Shown here: positions 9,878 to 20,827 of the stretch, in pieces
Layout of the letters: every line of letters starts with the position of its first letter
How positions within the stretch are numbered: position 1 is the stretch's first letter
Assembly (NCBI GenBank): GCA_009617715.1
Contig: VTFK01000221.1
Coordinates: 558,001 to 622,000 of the forward strand
DNA from: Plectrocnemia conspersa
Taxonomy: Eukaryota > Arthropoda > Insecta > Trichoptera > Polycentropodidae
Length of the DNA stretch: 64,000 bases
Direction: 5' to 3'
The notes under the pieces: generated by a model
The model's database searches: none
Told to the model about the DNA's origin: nothing
What the model saw: the letters and a program-made list of their open reading frames with translations, nothing else
Position numbers and translations under genes: made by a program

Positions 9878-11560
9878 TTAATATTTCGTTTTTAAATGAA
9901 AAGATTCAAAACATTTTCCAACATGTAAAGGTACTAGGCAAAATTTACACATGTAAATTGTATCTCTTCTTATTTTATTTACATAGCATACTCTACATCT
10001 CTTTCTTTTATGACTATCTATTTCTGATATTCTCACTATGCTATGACGTTCTATATCACCAGAAAGTCTATGCACTGGGTCAAAATATGGAGTTCGAGAT
10101 GTCGAAGGCGCATCTCTAAGAACCCCTGTAATCTCTCCAGTATCTGATGTATTTTCTATCCATGCCTTTGAAAGTTTTAGTAAAAAGTCGTGATAATTCA
10201 GTTTCTGGTTAGATGTGACATTCAAATTTTCGTAAAGTCTAAAAGAATTGAATAAACCACAGTTGATTAAATAGAGAGTAACTTTTCTGGTCCATTTTTT
10301 AATTTTTCTATATAATGGATAATAGTTGAGAAACTGATCTGCACGATCTACTCCTTTAATATATTGATCGTAATCAATTATGCACTTTGGTTTTATAATT
10401 GAAAGACCGGTTTTTTCATCAATTTTACCAGTGTCGATTAAGTTAGCATTGTGGATGGTGGAAATCATGCGTATGTCTCTGCTTTCGTTATTTTTCCATA
10501 ATTGTAATAGTATTTCGCCTTGTCGTTTAATCTTCGATTCGAATATTTTAAGTTTTGCCTTTTTTAAAACTTCAGGTACTTCTCGGTTAGTTCTAATAGT
10601 CCCACATATTCTTATTTTATTTAAAAGTAATTTTTTAGCGAGTTCAACACTGTTATAATAATTATCAATGTATAAATGATGCCACTCGTTTCTCGAAGGC
10701 ACCAATAGTTCTGAAATCGTATTTTCTATCTTCGCCACAACGCCAGAGTACAGTTTAAACTTTGAAATATATCCAGTGGTAGAATCACATAGAGTTCGAA
10801 TTAGTATACCATATTTTGTTATTTTATTGTTATTATGCGCTTTGAAGCCCAGTCTTCCGCACCATGGTATAATGCTATCGTCTATTGATACATTTTGTCC
10901 TAGTTTATAATTTTCTTCAAATGTTTTTGTGAAATAATCTATGATTACTTGCACCTTAAATAAACGATCGGCATTTTTAGGTGCGTTTCCATTGTCCGAA
11001 AAATGTAGAAAACATAATATTTGTTGGAACCTATTGCGACTCATAGTTTTTGAAAATATTGGTGTCTCGATTAGCGGGTTTGAAGACCAATAATCATTCA
11101 TTTTTGTTTTTTTCATCAAACCCATAACAATCACTAAAGCGAACCACTTTTTTAGTTCAGAAACAGACACATCGAACCACTTTCTAGCGTTTTTTGGCTC
11201 TTTAAATTTGTGTAAATTCTGAGCATGATATTTATTAGTTTCCGTAGCAATCAGTTGAAATAGATCATCTCCTACAAACAAACTCGCTACGTCTTCTACT
11301 TTTTCGGTGTTTTTGAGAAATATACTTGGCCCTGATGAACCAACAAAATATTCGTTATTCCTGGGTGGGTCAAAATCTGACCAGACGGGATCGATATATT
11401 GGCCGCTTTCTTCGGAATCACTCGACAAATGTACTGCTTGTGGATTAGGTTGCAAATCATCTGTTTCACTATTAATTTCATCACCCTCACAGTCACTGGG
11501 AATATCAGATAAATTATCTGCATAAAGTTCTTCAAAATAAGTCCTTGTTTTGTCCCCCAT
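9878..11560 (-). CDS. piggyBac-type transposase, copy 1, intact
   Basis: An uninterrupted 560-residue frame (DDE_Tnp_1_7 type, PGBD-like) starting MGDKTRTYFEEL. The acidic N-terminus with SDIPSDCEGDE and SSDSEESG is typical. The transposase core carries three aspartates at family positions: D227 in SIDDSIIPW, D299 in YIDNYYNS and D405 in KGVDRADQ. A C-terminal Cys-rich zinc domain follows (CRVCYVNKIRRDTIYMCKFC, then HVGKCFESFH). It catalyses cut-and-paste transposition at TTAA in active relatives. It has Cys at residue 234 where copy 2 has Arg (PW-C/R-GR), which may affect activity. It is about 91% identical in protein to copy 2 by eye. There are no introns in the frame. It could be a recently active transposon or a copy kept for a host role; the sequence alone does not decide. 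Confidence 0.93.
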   Translation of the reverse strand: MGDKTRTYFEELYADNLSDIPSDCEGDEINSETDDLQPNPQAVHLSSDSEESGQYIDPVWSDFDPPRNNEYFVGSSGPSIFLKNTEKVEDVASLFVGDDLFQLIATETNKYHAQNLHKFKEPKNARKWFDVSVSELKKWFALVIVMGLMKKTKMNDYWSSNPLIETPIFSKTMSRNRFQQILCFLHFSDNGNAPKNADRLFKVQVIIDYFTKTFEENYKLGQNVSIDDSIIPWCGRLGFKAHNNNKITKYGILIRTLCDSTTGYISKFKLYSGVVAKIENTISELLVPSRNEWHHLYIDNYYNSVELAKKLLLNKIRICGTIRTNREVPEVLKKAKLKIFESKIKRQGEILLQLWKNNESRDIRMISTIHNANLIDTGKIDEKTGLSIIKPKCIIDYDQYIKGVDRADQFLNYYPLYRKIKKWTRKVTLYLINCGLFNSFRLYENLNVTSNQKLNYHDFLLKLSKAWIENTSDTGEITGVLRDAPSTSRTPYFDPVHRLSGDIERHSIVRISEIDSHKRKRCRVCYVNKIRRDTIYMCKFCLVPLHVGKCFESFHLKTKY

Positions 11561-11997
11561 GATAATTAGTTATTTAAAATAAATAAAACTGCAAAAAAAA
11601 AAACCAATTTATGGTAAATAATTAATAGAAATTGTATAATTGAAACGTTGAAAAAATTAAATGCGAGCACCCCATGAATAATTGCTTAGCTTCTTGAATG
11701 CAGATCAAAACGGTCTCCACTACTTTTTGTGCAAATAGAAATGCAGAAAATCGATATATACATGTAATATTTTATGTTATGATTTTTGATATTAACTTTC
11801 CTGATTTAAATGGCCATTAACCATATAATCACAAATAATGCATAAGTGAAACAACTGTTAGTTATGTGTTAAGTAACAATGTGTGTTTAAAATGGCCATT
11901 TTTATAATGAATAATAAGTACTATAAGAACGGAGTTGCAGATAAATATAAAACAATACAATTAAATTTACCAATGAATTACTTAATAATTGTTTTCT

Positions 11998-12183
11998 TTA
12001 CATTACGTTTTGATTCAGAACAACATTAACAGCTAATTTAAAATTAAATTTACAATTAGGACAAAGGTGAGAAGAAAATGGTCCACTATCTCGATGAGCT
12101 TGTATAGTTAGGGGTCCAGTTGCTTGTAGAATATTATGTACGGCGTGCTGTACCCGCTGAGTCTGAGTCTGAGTACCCGTCAT
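11998..12183 (-). other. small open frame in the 5' leader of piggyBac element 1
   Basis: A 61-codon frame starting MTGTQTQTQRVQHAV and containing HLCPNCKFNF. The matching region of element 2 (about 16380-16510) has the same DNA in outline but no equivalent open frame. It is therefore probably non-coding leader sequence or an extinct small exon, not a conserved second gene. Confidence 0.25.
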
Positions 12184-12939
12184 TTACTGCTGTACTCAAT
12201 CTAGGAGTCTTGAGATCCTGATTTTTATCCTGTATTTTGATCAGTCAGCTTCGATACATCATTCTTGGTAAATGCTGATACTAAAACAAAAATAAAGCTC
12301 ATAATAATTTTATAATATAACTAAAAATATCAAATCATATGCTTTTTAACAATGAACTTTTATAAATCATCTTAAAAATTGAAATTTATATTATAGAATA
12401 TTTTTGACTTCTACTTTTTTTCTAGAATTTTTTTAATAGCCGCTATTTTGAAACAAGATATATTTCAGTCAACATTTAATATAAATAGAAAATAAAGTTA
12501 TTTTTACATTTTTTGCTATTTATGTGGAATTAAACGGTTTTTGTTTATGTTCATGATTTTATAGTTTTCATTTTTTAATTAATTTGTATTTTTGTGTTCT
12601 TAATGCATAAACTGTCACATATGACTCAATAAATATTATAGTCACTACTGAATGCAGTGCCATATTTGGTCTAATATATTTTTGGCAATAAAATTTTAAA
12701 TAATTATCAAATATTTTTTTTATCATTTTTCCTAACATGTTTTATATTTTTTCGCAGAAAAAAAATGCATCCCAAAAAATCGAAAATAAAAATATACATT
12801 AGAACCCAAAAATAACTACTTTCCTATTTTTCCACCAAATTTTGATCACTTTCAAAGTACTCTACATTGACCAATATTTACTTGTCCAAACATTTTTTCC
12901 ATTGGTTAAAACAGTTATGGAATTTACATAATGGGATGT

Positions 12940-13510
12940 CTTTTATTAACCTCTCCAGCGATTTTTGTTTTATCTCTTCCGCAGTTCAAAAATATTTTCT
13001 TTCATGTCCCTTTTGAGTCTAGGGAACAAAAATAAGTTTTAGAGGACCAGGTCAGGTGAGTAGGGCGAGTGAATAATCGGTGCCATTCCATTTTTGCTCA
13101 AAAACAGCATCATAGACAATGCGGTGTAGGCCGGTGCATTGTCATGATGGAAGAACCAATCTCCCCGCGTGCCAAAGATCCGCCTTTTTCTTCTTGATGC
13201 TCTCTCTCAATCTTTTCAATACCAACAGGTAGAAGGCGACGATTTTCACGGACGAGGGTGTTGATTTTTTAAACATTATCGTCAGTTCTTGAAGTTGAGG
13301 CTAGTCTTCAATTGTCATTTCGCCCCTTTTAAACAGCGAAAACCAGTCATAGACCCGAGCTTTACTCAAAGCATCATTCTTGTAAGCTGGTTGGAGCATT
13401 ACAAGTTTCTGCAGCCATTTTCCCCAACAGAAATCAAAATTTTACCGCCGCGTGTTGATCTCTAGTGTCAGCCATCTCACGTTTTCGTTACGTGGGAAAA
13501 AGGTGTCTTG
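12940..13510 (-). pseudogene. degenerate mariner (SETMAR-like) transposase
   Basis: On the minus strand, stop-ridden pieces line up along a mariner transposase. KARVYDWFSLFKRGEMTIED (N-terminal helix-turn-helix end) lies near 13360-13300. Near 13160-13010 lie WFFHHDNAPAYTALSMM and PIIHSPYSPDLVL followed by FLFPRLKRDMK. These correspond to the family's HDNAP and YSPDLAPCDFFLFPRLK motifs. The remains are in at least two frames with stops, so it is dead. It sits between the two piggyBac elements and so may have inserted there. Confidence 0.85.
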
Positions 13511-13789
13511 GTTAAAAATATCTACGATTGACGGGTGCTCTCATGGCAACGAAGCGTCGCTTACTGACTCATACTGGTTCACTCTACAACACCCTACCAA
13601 CCATAACTCGTTTGCCTAACGTCCCGACCGTCAACAGTCCAAGTCTCGTTACAATTGGGTCCTCCCTCGTATCGTGCTTGTGGCAGTGATTGCTGTTTTT
13701 TAAATGAAAAATCATTGTTATAACTTTTTGAATAATTGCCCAAGTTCTATGATTTTTTCAAAGTGCACAAGTCAATAAATATGAATTTA

Positions 13790-16640
13790 TAATATAAATA
13801 GTATTTATTTAAAAAAAATCGCTTTATTCCATATTTAAAACAATATGATTTAAGTCAACATTATTATTTATAAAAATACAGATGTATATTTGATTTTATA
13901 ACCATAGAATAGTATCAGAAAAAAGGTTCATCCAAGGCTGCTTTACCATTAGTTATAATGTCATTGAGAAGTCCAGAACATTTGTATACTAAAAAAAGTT
14001 ACATAAAAATAATATGTAAATACATATATCATATTTTTATATAATTTATACTCACCATACAAAACCAACAGCATCCTTTATACTTTTAGATTAATTGTCC
14101 AAAAACTTATATAATTATTTACACTTAAGATATCACAGCAGTTATTTGTACAGTATTGTCTCCAAGCTATTGATATATTTAATATTTTTCTTTTAAATGA
14201 AAATATTCAAAACATTTTCCAACATGTAAAGCTACTTGGCAATATTTACACATGTAAATTGTGTCTCTTCTTATTTTATTTGCAGAGCATACTCTACATC
14301 TTTTTCTTTTACGTTTATCTGTTTCTGATATTCTCACTATACTATGACGTTTTATATCACCAGAAAGTCTATGTACTGGGTCAAAATATGGTGTTCGAGA
14401 TGTTGAAGGCGTATCTCTGGGAGCTTCTGGGATCTCTCCAGTATCTGATGTATTTTCTATCCACGCACTTGACAGATTTAGTAAAAAATCGTGATAATTC
14501 AGTTTCTGGTTAGATGTGACATTCAAATTTTCGTAAAGTCGAAAAGAGTTGAATAAGCCACAGTTGATTAAATAGAGGGTAACTTTTCTAGTCCATTTTT
14601 TAGTTTTTCTAAATAAAGGATAATAGTTGAGAAATTGATCAGCACGATCTACTCCTTTCATGTACTGATCATAATCTATTACGCACTTTGGTTTTATTAT
14701 TGAAAGACCGGTTTTTTTGTCAATTTTACCAGTGTCAATTAAATTAGCATTGTGAATGGTGGATATTATGCATATGTCTCTGCTATTGTTATTTTTCCAT
14801 AATTGCAATAGTATTTCGCCTTGTCGTTTAAACTTCGATTCAAATATTTTAAGTTTTGCCTTTTTTAAAACTTCAGGTACTTCTCGATTAGGTCTAATAG
14901 TCCCACATATTCTTAATTTATTGAAAAGTAATTTTTTGGCGAGTTCAACACTGTTATAATAATTATCTATATATAAATGATGCCATTCGTTCCGGGGAGA
15001 CGCCAATAGTTCTGTAATCGTATTTTCAATCTTCGGCACAATGTCCGAGTACAATTTAAACTTTGAAATATATCCAGTGGTAGAATCACATAGGGTTCGA
15101 ATTAGTATACCATATTTTGTTATTTTACTATTATTATGAGCTTTGAAGCCCAGTCTTCCGCGCCATGGTATAATGCCATCGTCTATTGATACGTTTTGTC
15201 CTAGTTTAAAATTTTCTTCAAATTTTTTTGTGAAATAATCTATGATTATTTGCACCTTAAATAAACGGTCGGAATTATTGGGAGCGTTTTCATTGTCTGA
15301 AAAATGTAGAAAACATAATATTTGTCGGAACCTATTGCGACTCATAGTTTTTGAAAATATTGGTGTCTCGATTAGCGGGTTTGAAGACCAATAGTCATTT
15401 ATTTTTGATTTTTTCATCAAACCCATAATAATCACTAAAGCGAACCACTTTTTTAGTTCAGAAACAGACACATCAAACCATTTTCTAGCGTTTTTTGACT
15501 CTTTAAATTTGTGTAAATTCTGAGCATGATACTTATTAGTTTCCATAGCAATCAGTTGAAATAGATCATCTCCTACAAACAAACTCGCTACGTCTTCTAC
15601 TTTTTCGGTGTTTTTGAGAAATATACTTGGCCCTGATGAACCAACAAAATATTCGTTGTTCCTGGGTGGGTCAAAATCTGACCAGACGGGATCGATATCT
15701 TGGCCGCTTTCTTCGGAATCACTCGACAAATGTACTGCTTGTGGATTAGGTTGCAAATCATCTGTTTCACTATTAACCTCATCATCCTCACAGTCACTAG
15801 GAATATCAGATAAATTATCTGCATAAAGTTCTTCAAAATAAGTCTTTGTTTTGTCCCCCATGATAATAAGTTATTTTTTAAAAAATATTTAAAAAATAAA
15901 ACTGCAAAAAACAAATTTATGATAAATAGTGACTAGAAACCTAATAAACAAATATATTAAATATATGTTTTCATTTGTGCAATGGAATTGGTGGTGAATA
16001 AGTTATACATAAAACGCCCTTTAAATTTTTCATATACATTAAATTTTAGTTGCTATTCTTTGAACCACTATTTTTTCTACAAATAGAAATGTACAGATAA
16101 ATAAGTTCTGATATTGAATACTGACAGGTATTAAATAGTCATTAATAGTGTAATTACAAATGACGCATAAGTGAGTCAAGGGCCAGTAATGTGTTTTAAG
16201 TGGTCATTATCTTTAGAATAACAAATGACTTAAATAAAAACTCCAAGTGCAGAATTTAAGAAAAATATAATACAGTAATATTTAATATAACAATGAAATA
16301 GTTTACCTATATTCAATTAAAGTTGCTACAAAGATCTAGCACAACAATAACAAGTTATGTAATAATAAAAAATTCAATTATTAACGATTTGGGAAAAAGT
16401 GAGAACGAAATAATCCGCTATCTCAAGCTTGTATAGTTGTGGTCTAGTTGCTCGTGGAGTACTTACGTACTGAGCCCGGCACCTGCTGAGTCTGTATGCC
16501 ATTTGTTAAGTACTGTACTAGTACTAGTCCTGATGGTTATCTCGTATTTATTCACAGCAAGCTGTGAAGCATCACTCTCAATATATTCTGATAATAAAAC
16601 AACAATAATGCTCATTAAAATTAAAAATTATTAATCAAAA
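13790..16640 (-). mobile_element. piggyBac-type element 2
   Basis: Second copy of the element at 9490-12340, in the same orientation and about 4.3 kb away. The shared 3' flank begins near 13790, and the 5' leader remains alignable up to about 16640 in patches. The ends are inferred from comparison only. Confidence 0.65.
14179..15861 (-). CDS. piggyBac-type transposase, copy 2, intact
   Basis: An uninterrupted 560-residue frame, the same length as copy 1 with no indel between them. It starts MGDKTKTYFEEL. The catalytic aspartates lie in SIDDGIIPWRGRLGF (D227), YIDNYYNS (D299) and KGVDRADQ (D405). The Cys-rich tail reads CRVCSANKIRRDTIYMCKYC, then HVGKCFEYFH. It keeps the Arg in PWRGR that copy 1 has lost. 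The two copies differ at roughly 50 residues by eye. That both frames are open after so many substitutions suggests either recent activity of the family or selection on the protein. Confidence 0.93.
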   Translation of the reverse strand: MGDKTKTYFEELYADNLSDIPSDCEDDEVNSETDDLQPNPQAVHLSSDSEESGQDIDPVWSDFDPPRNNEYFVGSSGPSIFLKNTEKVEDVASLFVGDDLFQLIAMETNKYHAQNLHKFKESKNARKWFDVSVSELKKWFALVIIMGLMKKSKINDYWSSNPLIETPIFSKTMSRNRFRQILCFLHFSDNENAPNNSDRLFKVQIIIDYFTKKFEENFKLGQNVSIDDGIIPWRGRLGFKAHNNSKITKYGILIRTLCDSTTGYISKFKLYSDIVPKIENTITELLASPRNEWHHLYIDNYYNSVELAKKLLFNKLRICGTIRPNREVPEVLKKAKLKIFESKFKRQGEILLQLWKNNNSRDICIISTIHNANLIDTGKIDKKTGLSIIKPKCVIDYDQYMKGVDRADQFLNYYPLFRKTKKWTRKVTLYLINCGLFNSFRLYENLNVTSNQKLNYHDFLLNLSSAWIENTSDTGEIPEAPRDTPSTSRTPYFDPVHRLSGDIKRHSIVRISETDKRKRKRCRVCSANKIRRDTIYMCKYCQVALHVGKCFEYFHLKEKY

Positions 16641-16649
16641 ATATTAAAA

Positions 16650-17340
16650 ATTTTACGATATAGATTTATAAAGACGTTGTATTGCTAAAGAGCGCTAAAA
16701 TTCTTTAAGCTCAAAAATATTAAAATTCTAAGAGCTGTGCAGTTTTACCATACTAAAAATTATTTATTAACAACTTACAATATGCAATTAAAGTTCCTCT
16801 AAATAAATTTTTAATACACCATAAGGTTTTCAGTATTAATGTCAGCAACTAATGATGCATATATGCATTAAACTACAAATATAAATTGTGAGAAATTTTC
16901 GCGGCACACTTAGAAATTGGCAGGTGTTTACTTTAAACACCCTTTCATTTCCTCATTTCGCGCTTTCGTTTGAATTCTATTATTTTGAAATAAGGGTCAA
17001 GTAATAGCAAAGAATGGATTATTTCGATGTTTTGTGTGGAAGCGCCATTTTACAAATAATTCAAAAACTCTAAGAAACTTAGAAGATAATTCTCTTAAGT
17101 CTTAACACTCGAATATTGAGTTATCAATAGCAAGATTTCGAGTAATGTAGTCGAGTAAATTAAGATATGTGAATGGAAAATATTATAAATAAAACAAAGT
17201 ATTAAATAATAATCTAAGAAATATATTAAATGAACATTGAACTAGAGCCTATTATCAGTCATAAATGTTATGTACCAATCGATCAGTGGCCCTGATATAT
17301 CGAATAAAAATACTGTTGTGGAAGGTAAGTTTTACAAACG
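16650..17340. other. spacer without recognisable genes
   Basis: AT-rich sequence between piggyBac element 2 and the MITE. No exon chain or transposase motif was found on either strand. Confidence 0.4.
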
Positions 17341-17343
17341 TAT

Positions 17344-17574
17344 GGTGACCAGATATATATAGGAGGACAATAAAAGTAAAAAGGCCACCTCGAAAATTTT
17401 TGTTCGAGGAGTCAAAAAAGGGACAAATTGCTATAGAATCTAAAAAAAGGTCTCACAGAATTTTTATTTGAGGACAAATTGCTACCGGTAGCTCCAAGAA
17501 AGGTCTCTTTGGAAATTTTTTGTTCAAGGAGGATAAAGGACAAAATCCTTCACAAAGGAGGATGTCTGGTCACC
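17344..17574. mobile_element. 231-bp MITE with terminal inverted repeats and internal tandem units
   Basis: The ends read GGTGACCAGA at 17344 and TCTGGTCACC finishing at 17574, with further pairing inwards (AGGAGGAC against the GGAGGATGTC side). The interior is about three degenerate units of roughly 60 bp, each containing a CTC/GTC-rich part, an AATTTTTGTTC-like part and GGACAAATTGCTA or a variant. It has no coding capacity. The target duplication is unclear, so the superfamily is left open. Confidence 0.75.
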
Positions 17575-17579
17575 TTAAT

Positions 17580-18455
17580 AAATAGGGCTTTTCAAAGTAA
17601 CAACTGATAATTTTATGGATTGATTATTCTTGCTGGTCATTTAGTCTTTTAAATGTGGTGCAAATAAAAAAACTCCAAAACGTTTTTTAAAGTCTTTTAT
17701 CTTTTATTACCCAAAGAAAGTTATAGCTTCCTTGAAAGATTATAATATTACTTCTTTGTCAAGTGAAGTACAATTCTAATAATGTCTAGTTTATTTGTTA
17801 AACGTAATAAACTTGTTTACACTGAATACAAAATATACAATTTTCAGATCAAGTTAAATAAAAATTAAGGCTCCTAAAATCGCGAATCCTGGTGGCAACC
17901 TCAACTTTTACCCCCCCCCCCCCTTCACCTATGAACTAGCTTGCAAATAATATAGTTAAAAATATATATTAATTAAATAAATGATGAATATATACCTCTA
18001 CAATATTATATTATATTGCTTAATCTATTTTAAAAAGTTAAAACTAAATTGATATTAGTCGTATTTTAAGCAGGTAAATTTCCAAACAACGAATGACGCA
18101 TATATGCGTCATAACATACACAGTTTCGCAAAAAGTCAGAGGGAGATAGGAAACTTACTGTTTCTTGTCGACGATAACCTTGATGACCTGGCGAGAGATT
18201 AATATAAGTTAATAAGTCTCTTCGAAATAAACTCTAATGTTTAGAGGTTAGGTTCTTTTAGAAGCGCCGATAACTCGCTGTCAATCGTCAGCCTGGTCGA
18301 AACGCTCAAATTACTGGCCATACAAAACGAATATAAAAAAGTATTTTAACAAAGATATTCGTAATTACAAATTATTACTTTTCACTAATGACTTTATAGT
18401 ATTTCTTATAATAGATTTAAAAAAAAATTGATGTTGAAAATCTATGTGCTAAGAC
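17580..18455. other. spacer with C13 homopolymer
   Basis: No gene is seen. A run of 13 C lies at 17911-17923. The rest is AT-rich. Confidence 0.4.
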
Positions 18456-18458
18456 TTA

Positions 18459-19057
18459 GGCCGGTTTCACACGTGCCGGATGGATTCACCCGGCACCGGG
18501 CCGGCGCCGTTTATTAAATTATTGCATATTTCACACGTAGCCGGTCTCTGGCCGGTTTCGCCAATCGCTTTCTTCCCAACCCGATCTATAGACCGTCAAC
18601 TGGTGCCAGTAATTTAGGATTAACGGCTTCACATAAGTCCTTCCACAAATTTCAAACCAGTTTTTTTTTTTTGTATGTATTCTACTAAGATAATTAAAAG
18701 AGATTACATTAATATAATTAAAATTTCGAGGTCTATTTCTTCCGCTATTGCTCACAAAAAAACACGAAAGGAATATATATTATATTTTATTACAAGATAC
18801 CACAATCACTGTCAACGGCCCGGTTCATGTTTGAGTTTTAATGTAATGTTTACTTTTTTTTCAATTCGGTACCCGGCGCCGGACAGTTTAATATTCGGCC
18901 GGCGAAAACCCGGCAGTCAACGCCGAGCCGGCGCCGGGTAGATTTGTCCGTGTGCGGTCTGAAATGATAGCAAACTGGCCCATACAACACCATCCCAACT
19001 ACGAGTTGCCGGCCCGGTGCGGAGGGCCAAATCCACCCGGCACGTGTAAAACCGGCC
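18459..19057. mobile_element. 599-bp GC-rich MITE, PIF/Harbinger-like
   Basis: Terminal inverted repeats start GGCCGGTTTCACACGTGCCGG at 18459 and match the reverse complement of the right end (CCGGCACGTGTAAAACCGGCC, ending 19057), with one or two mismatches. The element is flanked by TTA at 18456-18458 and TTA at 19058-19060, the three-base TWA duplication typical of PIF/Harbinger elements. The interior has more GC-rich subrepeats (CCCGGCACCGGGCCGGCGCC and relatives near 18490 and 18870-18940) and no transposase. Confidence 0.8.
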
Positions 19058-19289
19058 TTATACTCAAGACGATTTTGCGCAGATGATTTAAAATTGTATA
19101 AATGCCACTTTTTCACATAAAATGCAATATTTCTAAGCCGAAACGGCGTTCCGGTACTTATTATTAATTATTGCATATTTAAATTAATTAACAAAAGAAC
19201 AATAATTCGAGATTAGAACCTGACTGCCTCAAAATCAGTATGGATTTACCTGACTGCCTATATCGAGATTTTCCGACATAAAATTGAAA

Positions 19290-19790
19290 AAAAAAAACAG
19301 AGCAGATTCGTCGCTATGATCTAGTTCTAGGTACACGAAAACCATTCTGTTGATCAATCAAGAATCCTTCGATATGGTTTGAAGCATGCTTATAAATAAT
19401 ATAAGTATGATTTCGAATAATTTGTCAGGTGTTAATATAATCGAAACAGGTCTATAATTCTCCAGCATAGATTTGTTTTTTTTTTTTTATGTATAGTAGT
19501 CACTTGTGAAAGTATTTGTTTTCAACGATAGGGTAAAAACAAACAACAGCTGATGTGCAATAATGTATTGTCTTTTTTAAGCAAACCAGCTGGAATATAA
19601 TGTGGGCCTGTCTCTTCTTCGCCTTCAATTTTATAAAACCTAACTGAAGGTCAGAAATTGTGAAATTATTGATCGTATAGTCGTTATCGTTTGAATTTGA
19701 ATTCGTTGGAGTTGCCATAAATAATGAATCTTTGACGGATGTGTGATGGCGGCTTGCCAATTAAACACACGTTAACTGCTGAAGAAAATA
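19290..19790 (-). pseudogene. degenerate non-LTR retrotransposon reverse transcriptase fragment
   Basis: On the minus strand the N-terminal reverse-transcriptase blocks appear in order but in shifting frames. They are NNFTISDLQLGFIKLKAKK (about 19665-19605), GPHYIPAGLLKK in another frame, NYRPVSI near 19460, and DQQNGFRVPRTRS near 19345. These correspond to LINE motifs of the type KK-GPD-IP, YRPISLL and QFGFR-RST. The catalytic FADD block is not present. It is a dead LINE fragment, distinct from the one at 46-48 kb. Confidence 0.7.
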
Positions 19791-19799
19791 TGAATTTTA

Positions 19800-20827
19800 C
19801 GGGGCCGGGTCGTACTATCAAACGGGTAAGTTCTTCATATCAGTGTTATCACGGAAGCTCGGATCCTATTACTCTATTCCATGAAAGAATAATAGAAAAA
19901 ATAGTTGGTTAAACTTCTAGATCCCAGTAACACGCTGAGAAATTCTTAGCGTTGGTTGCCATGAAAACACCAAAGGTTTATTTAATTGTAGATGCGTTGC
20001 TAACCTCTACTCAAAACCCCGAAGAAGTCGTTACAATATTTTGTAACGACTTTGAGTCTAGCCAAACAAATAGCTAAGTAATAATACTTTTTAATATAAG
20101 TGCGAAGAAAATTCTTATCTAATTTTTTTACTTGTCATACTTTTAATTACTAATTCCTACTTTAAACCGTTATTATATAACGGTTACAAATCAATTGAAA
20201 ATATTTTTTATTTATTTGTAATTATGTGTTTCAGGATTACATTATATAAGGATTAATTATTAGTAATGATTAGAAAGTGAGAATCAAAATAATGGAACAT
20301 TTCGTAGCACATTATTCGACCAAAGAATGAGTTGAGTGAATTGATAAAATATGTAATAAAAAAATGACTTTTAAAATATCCCATATTTTGATTAATATAT
20401 CAACATTTTCGTTGAATGAAATAGTTAAAAGCGATAAAATGAAAATTTTTTTTCTTCTTACGCGGCCTAATTTATTACCAATTGTGTTTTTCCTAATAAA
20501 AAAGGCAAAAGTAATTGTATTGGCACGTACAATAATATATATAAATATTGAACTCTAATTATAGATTTGATAGTATTATATTCTTCCTGTCAATATATCA
20601 GGCCTAACAACATATGAAGCAATATAATCAATGGCGAGCTCCAGGCATGCGCAAAAATCTCCACCCCACGAAAACTCGCAGTGCTCGACTCGCCTTCGAT
20701 ATGGCACTGCGCGTTAAGCTTTCGCATATAAGCAACAACACATAAACCATTCCAATCAACAAACAACACCCAATCGAGTACAGAAGGAGAGGAATTGGAA
20801 TTCGAATACAGTCGATTGATTGATAAA
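19800..20827. other. spacer and presumed ENT4 promoter
   Basis: No gene seen. The upstream end may be further decayed LINE sequence. 20780-20827 is open in the ENT4 frame but has no ATG before 20828, so I treat it as 5' UTR. Confidence 0.4.

Larger units (their letters stand above)
9490..12340 (-). mobile_element. piggyBac-type element 1 (extent by comparison with element 2)
   Basis: The boundaries are the limits of visible similarity to the block at about 13790-16640. The shared part includes roughly 390 bases 3' of the transposase frame and about 780 bases 5' of it, where patches such as the CTGAGTCTG region (near 12160 and 16483) can be aligned between copies. The non-coding parts are clearly more diverged than the coding part. 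I could not place TTAA-flanked terminal repeats with confidence, so the true ends may differ. Confidence 0.65.

Noticed and set aside
10380..10658. Plus-strand open frames inside the transposase genes (also 11307-11525, 14259-14513, 15608-15826)
   Set aside because: Mirror frames of the two 560-codon transposases, repeated at the same offsets in both copies.
11998..12183. A second piggyBac gene (accessory zinc protein with CPNC)
   Set aside because: The homologous region of element 2 has no corresponding open frame, so conservation as protein is not supported.
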